Assembly: GCA_019915135.1 (NCBI GenBank)
Contig: JAHLMK010000010.1
Location: forward strand, 310,001-374,000
Origin: Strobilurus pachycystidiatus
Lineage: Eukaryota; Basidiomycota; Agaricomycetes; Agaricales; Physalacriaceae
Reading direction: 5' to 3'
Length of the DNA stretch: 64,000 nt
Shown here piece after piece: positions 47,719-58,200 of the stretch. Every line of letters starts with the position of its first letter. The stretch's first letter is position 1. A program made the position numbers and the translations under genes. Below the pieces are notes generated by a model, which was given only the letters and a program-made list of their open reading frames with translations, had not been told where the DNA came from and made no database searches.

Positions 47719-49336
47719 TTAATGGACCACGGCCATCGGTTTGTACGGCTCTTCGAGATATTTGATTTCCTCTTCCGTCAAAGACATATTCACGGCAGCT
47801 ACACCGCTGGTCAGTTACTGCAAACCTCGGTGGCTCCATGAACGTACCAATCAACTGTGCCAGGTTTTCAAGCGAAGTCGTCCCCACGATGGGGGCAGTG
47901 ACGCCCTCCTTGCTCATGGCCCATATAGCAGCCACCTGCGCCATCGTGATGCCCTTCTTCTTGGCAATCTCTTCGACGCTGTTTGCCAAATTGTGAGCCA
48001 TGTCAAATACTTATACAGGGCGATATGGACATACCGGTTGACGATGTCCTTAGTAGCGGGACCAGAGAGGTATAAGTTCGAGAATCTGAGACAATAATGA
48101 ATACGCCGTCGTTCGCAAACAGAGGTGAACAGGGACTGACCCATCGCTATCCTTCCTTCCACTACCCTGCTCGCTCAAAGGCCGCGTAACGACGCCACGA
48201 GCCAATGGGGACCATGGTATACAGCCGACGCCGAAGTGCTGGATGCAAAAGGGATTGAGCTTCAGTTCAAACATGGAACGAAAGACTCGCCTTGAGTGTC
48301 GGCATCATCTCACGCTCCTCTTCACGATACACGAGGTTATAGTGGTTTTGCATGGAGATGAATGGCGTGAGGTTGTGTTGGATAGCGTAGTCTACAGTAA
48401 TAGGTGAGTACTAGTGGTGCACCAACAAATCAAGAAGTACCAACATACTCTGCATTAGATGGACTAAATCTGTGCGTCAGAAGGGCCACGTATTTGAGAG
48501 TGGACTTACACTGATATGCGTAGCAAGACGACATCCCAATATAGCGTGCGTATCCCGCTTGGACGATGTCGTGGAGAGCATGCATCTGCCAATTCATGAG
48601 ACGCATCACGAAAGGTAAGCATCATCAGTACCGTTTCTGCGATGGGAGTGGCAGGATCAAATCGATGACACTGAAGCACATCCACATAGTCTAGCTGGAG
48701 ACGTTCGAGGCTCTTCTTGATCGCGCTGAAGATGTGCTATACTCAGTTCAGTGTATGTCGGTCACTATCCAGAACAGCCTAAACACAGACCTTGCGACTC
48801 AGTCCGAATTGGTTGACGTAACCTTCCTGTTGCGCCTTCAGAGGATCGCGTATGATAGGATCAGAAAAGCTGTGTCCCACGACGGCCCACAGCTGCCGAC
48901 AAATGGTCAGCTTGCAGTACAGGAAGGAGGAACAGTCAGCACATGCCTTGGTCATAACAACGATCTCTTCGCGCGGAAGGTTATATTCCTTGATCGCCTT
49001 TCCCAGAATGACTTCAGAGTACCCGTTTGAGTAGACCTAAGGAGCATCGTCAATCGTGGACGGGGTGAGGGACATCGATATGAGCGTACATCGGCAGTAT
49101 CGAATGTGTTGATGCCTGCGTCGTATGCGGCCTTGATGTGTTTGAGGCCGTCTTCTTCCGATAGAATCCATGGGTACCAAGCTGTATTGCCATAGGACAT
49201 GCAGCCAAGAATGATCTTGGACACCGTCAAGCCGGATTGACCCAATCGCACTTGAGTGATGGACTTCAGAGCGATTCGGCATAGACGTTCGGTTTGCCTT
49301 ACCATATTTCATAGAGGTTGTAGCACGGTCAGCCAT
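47719..49336 (-). CDS. Aldo-keto reductase
   Basis: Aldo-keto reductases reduce carbonyls with NADPH; this subfamily resembles the fungal aryl-alcohol and versiconal-type reductases. Family blocks in order: [33 protein letters not shown] (catalytic aspartate and tyrosine), VVMTK (catalytic lysine), [25 protein letters not shown] (catalytic histidine), [54 protein letters not shown] and the end [15 protein letters not shown]. All four catalytic residues are present. There are about ten introns; two use GC-AG borders (48893-48946 after VVMTK and 48239-48290 after MMPTLK), each required by phase and by the family sequence. The start is 49336; an upstream in-frame ATG at 49366 adds ten residues. 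Substrate unknown. Confidence 0.9.
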
Positions 49337-49366
49337 GGGAGACTCGGAAAGGTGTGTCACTCTCAT

Positions 49367-50224
49367 GGTTCTGTCGCCTCGGTCTTTATACTGTAGTGCT
49401 TACGGCTCGGGCGGTGGGTGACCGCCCGAGGCTATTTTGAATCTGTGCACTAAAGAAGACAAGATTAACCGAACACCCAGAGCAGGATCACGAGGAGGAC
49501 GGCTGATGCTCTCAGGCAGTTCCAGAGTAAGCTTAAAGAAGACATATTCAGTAGTTCAAGGAGGTCTGGATGAGCAACCCAAAGGAACAGTGGACACCCT
49601 CGAAGTAACGGAAGGAAAGCATTCGGGCCGATCGTGTCGAGTCTCGACTCTGCACTGATTATGCCGCCGGCACCGCGTCCACCTCCTCTTCGCAAACCAC
49701 CATGGCCATATTTTGTGCAGCGAATCTGGCTCGACTTGGGGGGCTCAAATCCCAGGACTGGGTTTGCTGTCGACCATTCTGATTATCCGTGTATCAGCCC
49801 ACATGAATGAGACAGTACGCCGCCGTGTTGTATATCTGGAATCACTACATGCCTATCAGTCAATGGCCGCCGCTTCTGTTCAAGTCTAGAGTACACATAT
49901 GCAGCTAACTGGTCGTAACCTCCACGCGCTTACTGGGAATTTGTCGCCTGAGGCTTGGCTCGACATTTGCGCCACTCATTGATATTCTGATGCCGCCGTC
50001 CAGCCAATAAGACTGCCCACTGTCAATGTAAGCTCTAGTACCTCCTTTCATCATTCATCATTCCTCTGACCACCGCTTTTGTTTGTTACAGTCTGGTCCA
50101 CAATCATCGAACAATAGGCCTTGCAACAAATGTTAGTCCCGAAGGGGATACTTTCTCTCAAAAGACCAGCTACTTATAGTATAAAGGACGCTCTCTCTTG
50201 TCCCCGTTGCTCTTTTCTTTCACC
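49367..50224. other. Divergent promoter region, aldo-keto reductase / unknown gene
   Basis: No gene seen apart from short frames. A TATAAA at 50180-50185 precedes the gene at 50225. Confidence 0.5.
50180..50185 (+). promoter_or_regulatory. TATA box of gene at 50225
   Basis: TATAAA, 40 bp upstream of the ATG at 50225, in a pyrimidine-rich setting. The short distance leaves a 5' leader of only 10-20 nt. Confidence 0.5.
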
Positions 50225-51191
50225 ATGCCCGCCGAATACGATGCCTTCCGTCATCAGCTGCATTCGTGGACGTGTTTGTCGCCTACGGACGTCGAAGTTT
50301 TAACTCGGAGTGCATCGTCGTCTTCGTCGGAGGGTAGCTCAACAGGTACGTGCTGCTTGTGTGCTATACTGTTGACGGGAGTTGATGAGAGTGCAGTCAC
50401 AGTCACCAACTTGCAAGTGGCTTCACTGGTGGCAGCCAGGCGATTTCCTCGTACGTGGACACCCAATGACACTGGTCGTACTAAAGTCACTCACGCTTTG
50501 CAGAATTCCATCGATTGAAATTGGCATCCCAGCTCAAGTCGCGGCACAAGCTCTCTAGACGTCGTCGTAAGACGCGTCCTCTCATTCAGGCTAGCAGCTT
50601 CAAACACCGGGTGTACAAGGTTCAACCAGCCTCAGCATCCCGACGTCCACAACCTCAGGCTCTCAGTCATTATATACCCACTTTCGAGGGATACGATTCG
50701 GGGGAAGACGAGCCGAGGCATGGATCGCCAGGGCCGTCTTCACGCGATGATTATAGAGCGATGGTTTCGGAAACGAGACAATCAGGTAAGTGATTAGGTT
50801 CTTGGTGTTGACCTTGGCCCAAGTTTTGTCAACAGCTGCTGAGAACATAGATGTTTCTGACGACAACATCACCGCTGGCGGTGCTTTTGTTCCTCGTTCA
50901 CTACGTGGCCTCTCCCATGTCTCAACGCCAGTGGAGGATGAAGAACTGTCTGGGTATAACCCTGAGGATTCCGACCGTGACCTTCCGCGGCTGAGACGCA
51001 GACTCGCCGCTGGCCGTAAGTCAACAAGGAGGTTTCAGTCCTACAGTCCACGGTCCTCTCCTGAACTTGTTACGCCTCCAGATAGTCCTTCTGGTATGCG
51101 CGCGTCATATCATGCATTGTAACTCGATACTGACCTTCAACCAGTGATGTCGGTGCACGTTTTGGGCCACGACGCGATTCCTCTCTGGTAG
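50225..51191 (+). CDS. Unrecognised basic/acidic protein
   Basis: Five exons can be joined with consistent phase: start MPAEYDAFRHQLHSW (50225), then VTVTNLQVASLVAARRFP, then QFHRLKLASQLKSRHKL with the basic run SRRRRKTRP, then ENIDVSDDNITAGG and the acidic-basic stretch SDRDLPRLRRRLAAGRKS, and a last exon ending VHVLGHDAIPLW. The SRRRRKTRP run could be a nuclear signal. It has no membrane segment or known domain and is mostly polar, probably disordered. Introns carry regular donors (GTACGT twice, GTAAGT, GTATGC). The last exon lies at the left edge of a local duplication. I do not recognise a family. A TATA box 40 bp upstream supports transcription. Confidence 0.6.
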
Positions 51192-51350
51192 AGGATTTTC
51201 AATGACACCCTGCTTGTTTTTGTTACCTTCAATATGTCATCGTGATGTATGCGGCTCGTCCATGCCCACGAAGCCGTCCATGCCAGCTACGCTGCCTCCC
51301 ACTACGCCTGTCTGTGTGGCCTTCGCGTCTGACGCCGCTTGCGCTTGCTC
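51155..51350 (+). repeat. Direct repeat, left copy
   Basis: A core of about 100 bp (51249-51348) matches 51807-51907, the 3' coding end of the gene at 51802-52374, in the same orientation. The flank TTTGGGCCACGACGC at about 51160 reappears at about 51744. The copy keeps the coding sense on the minus strand but has no start or upstream exon. Confidence 0.75.
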
Positions 51351-51734
51351 ACTGTTCGATGATGGATAACATCGGTGAGAAAAATGAGCATCCTACCCAA
51401 AGTTTGCAGCCTCACTGCGAATTCTTCCCCGAGGTCTGTAACATAAATGGAGCTCCACCCAAGGTGAGAACCCTCAGACGCCACCGACGCAGGGCGCAAT
51501 GTCGAGTTTTGTCCATGACCCATTTGGCTTATCCTTCCAACCACCCTCGCTATCGTACGATGGTCAAGCAAGGAGAATACGATTCCCTTGTTTTTCATTT
51601 TGCCAATTGCGCATTGCGGCCCATACGCTTGACAAGCACTCAGTTCTCTTCTACTTTATGTTTTCCTCCTCGGTCCAGTTTGACATCGTAGCTCACTTCT
51701 TGAAAGTTTCGTTTCTACTGGCCCGAAGGCAATG

Positions 51735-51907
51735 CACAATTTGGGCCACGACGCTGCTAGAAACTTTTAATAAACAATTGTAGTTTTTACATTCAATACA
51801 TCTAAGGCTCGTCCATGCCCACGAAACCGTCCATGCCAGCTACGATGCCTCCCACGACGCCTGTCTGTGTTGCCTGCGCCTCTGACGCGGCTTGCGCCTG
51901 CTCGGCA
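51735..51907 (+). repeat. Direct repeat, right copy
   Basis: Partner of the repeat at 51155-51350, about 560-580 bp apart. It includes the last ~35 codons and the stop of the gene at 51802-52374. Confidence 0.75.
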
Positions 51908-52374
51908 GGTGTCCTCTCGCGCAGCAACTCCTCCAACACCGGACTAAGCTTCCCATCCGTCGCCTGCGCCGCCTCAGAGACCGAGCTCAAGCTCGCAGGC
52001 GGGACATACGCCCTGACCGCGCCGGCAATCGCCCTGGCCAGGTCTGGTGCTGGCACGCCGAGCGATAACGCGAGCGAGTTGATGTGTGTCTCGACTGTGT
52101 CGGGACTGCCGTCTCCCTTCTTGCCACGACCACGGCCGCTTGTGTAATGTTGGGAGGCGATGTTGGTGGGCTGCGCCTGCGGAGGGACGCCCGCGGCAAG
52201 ATTCCACCAGCCGCCGACCTCTGTTTTCCACTGGACGACGCGCCATGAGTAGTACGCGGAGAGCGCGGTCGAGAGGAGGACGAGGAGATAGATGAGGCGG
52301 TGAAGGCGAGTGTTGGATAGTGGCGCATCGACTGGCTTCATCAAAGGCTTGTTTTCGCTGGTTGGTGTGGACAT
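51802..52374 (-). CDS. Single-pass membrane protein of unknown function
   Basis: An intronless 190-residue frame starting MSTPTSENKPLMKPVDAP. One membrane segment lies at about residues 27-43 (LIYLLVLLSTALSAYYSW), with positive residues (TRLHR) before it, so the N-terminus probably faces the cytosol. A glycine/lysine patch (SGRGRGKKGDG) and an alanine-rich amphipathic C-terminus follow, ending GMDGFVGMDEP. An extended frame up to 52476 is possible but would start in promoter-like sequence. I do not recognise a family. The 3' end is duplicated 560 bp away at 51249-51348. Confidence 0.7.
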   Translation of the reverse strand: MSTPTSENKPLMKPVDAPLSNTRLHRLIYLLVLLSTALSAYYSWRVVQWKTEVGGWWNLAAGVPPQAQPTNIASQHYTSGRGRGKKGDGSPDTVETHINSLALSLGVPAPDLARAIAGAVRAYVPPASLSSVSEAAQATDGKLSPVLEELLRERTPAEQAQAASEAQATQTGVVGGIVAGMDGFVGMDEP

Positions 52375-53108
52375 GTTGAGATTGGTGCGCTTTATCGGGG
52401 GGATAACGCGTCGGTGGTGGTTGTACGAGTTGAAGTAACGAAAATGGGCTTTTAGCGGACAGGCCGCCCACGTCATCGTGATGTCATCTGACCCCGCGCG
52501 TCATTGGGGTTATGGCTGCCCCTCTCGGTTCAAGCTCTTTGCATGTCCACCATTGTTAGTCAAAGAGTACGACTTGTTTGCACTTTGTTACCTTAGAATT
52601 GTTTGTACTTTGAAAGATGGAGATGTAGATAGGACCTCTTACAAGTCAGTAAGGACCCATGGAGGAAAGAACCCAACTCACAACACATGCATAGGACTCG
52701 AAGTCGCGGTGGTCACAGCCAATTCGTGTCCAGGGGATCGTTATTGACACTCAAATGAGGCGCCGGGTCCCAGCAATGAAGACCGAGAGTGCAAGTACTC
52801 AAATGATTGCTTTTCTACTCTCCGCGATTTTAATATTTCCATTGCTGGCGCCATCCGAGACGGAAATCCAGACGCGTTCAACTTGGAACGTGTGAAGTGG
52901 AAACACGCTACATACGCTACATATGACACTGGCACTGGGGCGTCGCGTTGGAAACATAGTTGAAATCTCAGCGTAATCCGAGAATAAGTCAAAGAATGAG
53001 GCATGTGGGTTCCGTGCACATACTAATAGTGGTGAAGCAAGCGTCACCTGAATATTACACCGGAATGATACAGAAACGAGCTGTAAAACTGTACGAGATA
53101 ATGGATGT
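52375..53108. other. Intergenic, no gene seen
   Basis: Between the start of the membrane protein gene and the stop of the FunK1-like gene. Short frames only. Confidence 0.5.
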
Positions 53109-55254
53109 CTAATGGTTTACTTTGGTCCGTTCCAGCTTAGCTTGCTCGAGAGTGCGAATGCGGATCCCATCTTTCTTTGCCATGACCACGCCGGGTCTAA
53201 AAAACTTACCATAAGAGATGTGGCCATCAAGGCTATCCGACTCGAATGGCTTCAAGGGAGGAGGAGGAGCAACCTTCGGAGTGGACTCGTCCTTGCCGAA
53301 GAGCAATTCAAAATCTTCCAAATCGCTCTCCTCTTGAGGTGCGATGGCAGAGGCTTGCTTGGCCAACACGTATGCTTGCTTGGCCAACATGTATGTGGTC
53401 CGCGCATAGAAACCACCGGTGAACATAGCTTGTGCTCTGGCCAACCAAGGTTTGAAGATCGCGAAATCAGGCGATACGACCGAGTCCTGCGATTTCGCCA
53501 TGCCCGTGAAGAATCTATCCTTCGAGTCACCGATAGCGTCCCAGGACAGGCGCGCCTGGAACCAACTGTCGATGATGGCGGTCTTGTCGCTCGAGTCCGT
53601 GCGCACTAGATGCACAGCAAGTTCAGGCGGTGTTGGACGAGGATCTCCAGCCTTAGGCTTGTCTGTGGGCGGGGCGTTTGGGGTGGCGTGCTTGTCGAAT
53701 TCGTATCGTACACATATCACCAAGAGGAGATAGAAAAACGACTCGAGATCATAGCGATAGCAATGATGAGCGGCAGCGACGCAATGACGAGGCGGATCTA
53801 AGAGATCCATAGCCATGAATGGTGGCGTTCCGGTGCGCTGGAGTGACGTGGATGATGCGCCTTCTTCGAGTGCTGCCGAGAATGATGATAGATGTCATCA
53901 CCTGGTGGGTCAGTGGAATATTCGGTGAGAAATCGAGCGCTCTGGTCGATGATGTCGAGGAAGCCGCACTGGCGAAGAGTAAGGCGGTCAAATCCGATCA
54001 TCATGGCAATGTACTTCTTGACATCCTCCTCGTACCCTAGATCGATGGCGGTCGACACAACGATGGCGCTATGGTTGTAATACTGTAGTTGGAGACGATC
54101 GCGGTCAATGAGAACATTGGTGCAGGAGGAGCGGAGACCAGGTGGAGACATCTGCTCAGCAGCATATCGCGCGGTTTGCAGTTGGGGGAGAACCATGACC
54201 TGATCCTCAGAAATGTCAGTGTCTGTGGATGTCGCGTCTTCTTCGACGATCGTTTCGAGAGGTTGCGCAGCGATCGGGCCAAGTTTGGAAATCGCAGCTG
54301 GGGCAGAGTGACGACGCTGTTTTGCGCCATCTCTCTTCAGTTCCTCCGATGATTTCCTCTTGGCCGCCGCTCGGCCCTGAGACCGAATTTCTTGTGGTTC
54401 CGGGCGGGAGCTCCTCTTCTGATTCTTGGAGTTGCGCTGCGGTTTCGGTGCCGGACGGTGGTATTCAATGGGAGGGCGATCTGGATAAGTGTTAGATAAG
54501 CGCACATCGACAGCAAAAAACAGTCGGACGAACTCTCGTAATACTTCACAATACCAGCTCGTCCATCATAGAGTGCGGTATCGGTATGTTTGATCTCCCA
54601 AATGTGGGCGATCATGGACCACACAATGGACCAATCAGCTTCAAATCCTTCGACGTTCTTCAAGGACTTCCCAAGCGCCTCCATGAGCTGAAAAATCTCT
54701 GGAGACAGTCCTCCATTAACGGCGAAGATCCCGCTATGGACTTTACTGGGATCGTTGATGAAGAACCTCAGCTTGTCGGCCGGAGTCCCCAAGACATCAC
54801 GGATGACTTCAATGACGCGATTGTTCATCAACCTGAGGGGGTCGTAGAGGTCCTTCTCCTTGGTCTTCTTGCCGTTACATAGTTCCAGATAGTGCCGCCG
54901 ATACTGCTGGAAAGTAGGATCTTTGGATACCTCGTCGATAGCTTCGGCGTAGCGAGTAGACCAGTCGGATGGGAGGTACAAGACTTTGTCCATGAGGTCC
55001 TCTATAACCACGAAGACGCGAGATCGACTGAGGTCTCGATTGTGAAAGCCGTCATAGTCGCTCCGGGCGTAGATCATCCAAGCTCCGTCGTCCATGCAGC
55101 CACGCACGGCGGCTTCATTGGCTTGGGGGATATCCTCGTTGGCCTGGAGGGCAGCGGTGACGGCTGGGTTGTTCGCCGGCGTGTTGGGAGGGCGAGCACG
55201 ATCCTTGTTGCTCAACGTGAGGTCTACCTGCTCGATAGGTTCATCTGTAACCAT
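53109..55254 (-). CDS. FunK1-family protein lacking the kinase catalytic core
   Basis: FunK1 is a kinase domain family expanded in mushroom-forming fungi. Three exons are joined: start MVTDEPIEQVDLTLSN (55254), an intron after KYYE (donor GTTCGT), and a 64-nt intron after STDPPG. The N-terminal regulatory part is intact in outline (MSSANY-free but with RDRLQLQYYNHSAIVVS and KKYIAMMIGFD blocks typical of the family's first half). Then, directly after LTEYSTDP, it continues RTGTPPFMAMDLL and YRYDLESFFYLLLVICVRY, which in other FunK1 proteins lie after the catalytic loop. The HRD and DFD motifs that belong between them are absent, and the intron is far too short to hide them. About 680 residues. 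It is best read as a catalytically dead derivative. A seven-residue direct repeat (MLAKQAY/VLAKQAS) lies near 53345-53395. Confidence 0.8.
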
Positions 55255-58200
55255 GGCCGAGTAGGTCGAGTCGGTGTAGTTGGAACGCGAAAGTGTGGGG
55301 TGTGTGTATGTGGTAAGTTGTGGGTTGGGTTGGATAATTTGGGAGAGCGACGATGAGCAATGTCGCTGTGGGATGTGGTTGAAATAAAGCAGCAGCTGAT
55401 CATGTGATGATGCTACAAGCGCCATTTTAAGTAGGCCTTTGTAGAGTCAGAATGAGTAGCGCGTTGTGGCCACTGGCCAGCATTGGCAAACAATGGTGAT
55501 CGGGAACAAGTTGCCACACGTGGGCGCGGACCCTGTACGAGACAGATCGGCCCTGACGTGCCGATGACCAGACGGCAGTTGCCGTCCGTATACTTGGTGG
55601 CAAGGATCGCTGCCAGTTGCAAGTCTAACTGCCACCACTGGTATTGCTTCGCGTCTGTATCTATGACTTCATCTTTGACCGTCCTCCCCCCTCTGGTTCG
55701 ACACCGGAAGAGACGACCGGCACGCCACATTATACGGCTTACTCATAAATTCGACTACACTCCCACCGCTACCCGAACCATCGCCTTCAATGTCCGCATG
55801 GGCAGACCTCGAAATGACTACATTGAAATTTCGCTGTCATCTCCAATACGACACGCCAGGATAGCGCGAATTATACGAGCTTCACACCAGTGACCTGAAC
55901 GCGTCCGAGATCGGGATATTAATAGGAGTGAGTGAAGAGATCTCAAATGCTGGAGTCAAGAGCAATCGGAATCCGGTAGTAAGTATTCCTCAAGTGTTAC
56001 AATGGCCAAAGGTAGAGGCCAGAGATATAGCCGCAAGGCAGGACGTGTGACGGTTACAGGCCAGACGGATTCGGCAGCGGACCAGAGCGGACCCAGCTCT
56101 CGGGCACGTCGGGCCGCATTTGCCGACGCATCTCTTTCTTCCACTTCCACTGTGACCATACACTTGTTGCTCGCTGTCGTTGAGATAACGATGATGGTCT
56201 CGCCGTCATGACAATGGCTGGACACTGTCACCGCCCACATCCTCTAGGGTCGACATAAATTAAGAAATATTCTTCACTCCGCAGAATGCTAGGTGCTGCT
56301 AAGCTTTGGCCTCGGCAAGGTGTGTACATTCAATGATCCAAAACCTTGTCTGAAAACTGGAGCTAGACGAACATGAGGCACCCAGCCTTTTGCCGCAGTC
56401 GCCAACCATTCGCACTGTACCGAACAAGCAATTGGCCTCGGCAAAGAGACGACCGCCTTGAATGCGCGTACTTCCCCAGTCCGTCGCGTCGCGAATTTGA
56501 AAAGAATCACTGTCAATCAGTCTGAGGGAGACTTCCCCTCCGCCTCACACAGACTATTTCCTCTGTCATCCCAGGCAGCCTAGACATGTACGGATCTGTG
56601 TCTCTCATTGCTCGCTGGAATGCACTTCGATACTATCCTCTGTGGACGACGATGGCTAGCTTGGATCTCCTCTCTTTGGATTGGTTTGAGCCGCGAAGAT
56701 TCTTGAAACCGCGGGGCAGGTGAGTATCTGGTATCTATCAGAGGCTAACACTCGATTGACTGCATTCCTAGTAGTATCAGCGGTCTCAATCCGAAGGACG
56801 GTGGATATTGTCTCTTTCGTTTAATACGGAGATGGTAGGATGCTCGTTTGTGTAGCAATTTTCTCACCGATGTTATACATCATCGAACCGGACGGGTGGT
56901 TCGCTTCGTCGGATGTCCACCGAACGGAAACTGCCTCGGCTATCATGCCCTGGGATGCATCTCTTTGATCCTTACCACCGACGAGGACCCGACATGAAAC
57001 TCGTTAGTTTTCACGTTGAAGGTACGACGTCCCACACGCCGAGTAAGTATACTCCAGTGTTGACGGAGACTTTGGCGAGCAGTATCAATTTTCTTATGGC
57101 ATACAACACATATCCCGTCAAAAACAGCTCTCCGCGGCCTCTGCAAGTACCGAGTCCATGTACGGGCATCACCGCAAATTCCGTACATCATCCCGTTATC
57201 ATGGTGGTCCACCTACCCACATATCGCCTATCACCTATCAGTGCCTCGGTTCACCTGTCATTGTCCAATCTCCGCGAACATTGTGCGACTTGTCTACAGA
57301 CGAGGGTGGATTCTGGGTGTTCTGAGGCGTTAAGATGTGCCGGTAAGTTGTTTCTGTGTATACAGAACGCATCATGAAAATGTGTCAATATTGCCTCTCC
57401 TCCCTGTCGACTTGCTGAAACACCTATTGAAGCGTGGGCGCTAGATTCCCTCCGCGGATTTTATCGGTGTGTTGCTCCTTGAAATCCTGGCGGAAAGCAC
57501 TGAGAAGTATCCCAGTATCATTCGTGGCTTTGGGCTCTCGTCACGATGCGGTCCGAGTTCCCGTCTATCCATCTCTTTCGGATAAGTATGTCTTTACGTA
57601 TTCTCTCCGCTGAACACGCGTGGGCAGTTCCTTCAATGGCGTCCCCCTTGGTCGTCTTACGGTTTTCTATCATTGAGAAACCATCTTATGACCATGCCGC
57701 GGAATTCACAGGACCTCGCAACGAGCGCTGAAGAACATCTCAGCGCTCACCGCTTGACATCGATGTCTGGACCAATATACAATGCATACTATGGCAGCTT
57801 CAACCAATATATTGTTTCGGGCCGACATCCCAGTCGAAGGATCCTTTGTACGAATATTGAATGGCCACTAAAGATTCCTACAGTGCTTCATAATATCGAT
57901 TCAGTTCGTCCCTACTTGCTCTTCGGGCATCCACATGCTCTGAACTCATTACTTCCGCCGCCATGAACGACACCGGTGGGAAAATTACGGACAAACGAAG
58001 CACGAAGCGGCATGTCCTCCTCATTATCACAACCTCGCGGTGTCTGGACCCAAAGTAAACCATTCACCTGACGAAGTCAATTCGAAGTATCGTGCTTCAC
58101 CTTCGTGCAAAATTATCCGACGGGGTCTCACTTCTCATCTGCTAGGTCAGGTCTTGAAGACTGCACTTTGTGGGGCCCGCATACAGTAATGGCGCACAAT

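Noticed and set aside
49731..49760. Possible tRNA T-arm-like GGGCTCAAATCCCAGG
   Set aside because: No matching acceptor, D-arm or anticodon stem around it.
54892..55356. 154-codon plus-strand frame
   Set aside because: Antisense shadow of the first exon of the FunK1-like gene.
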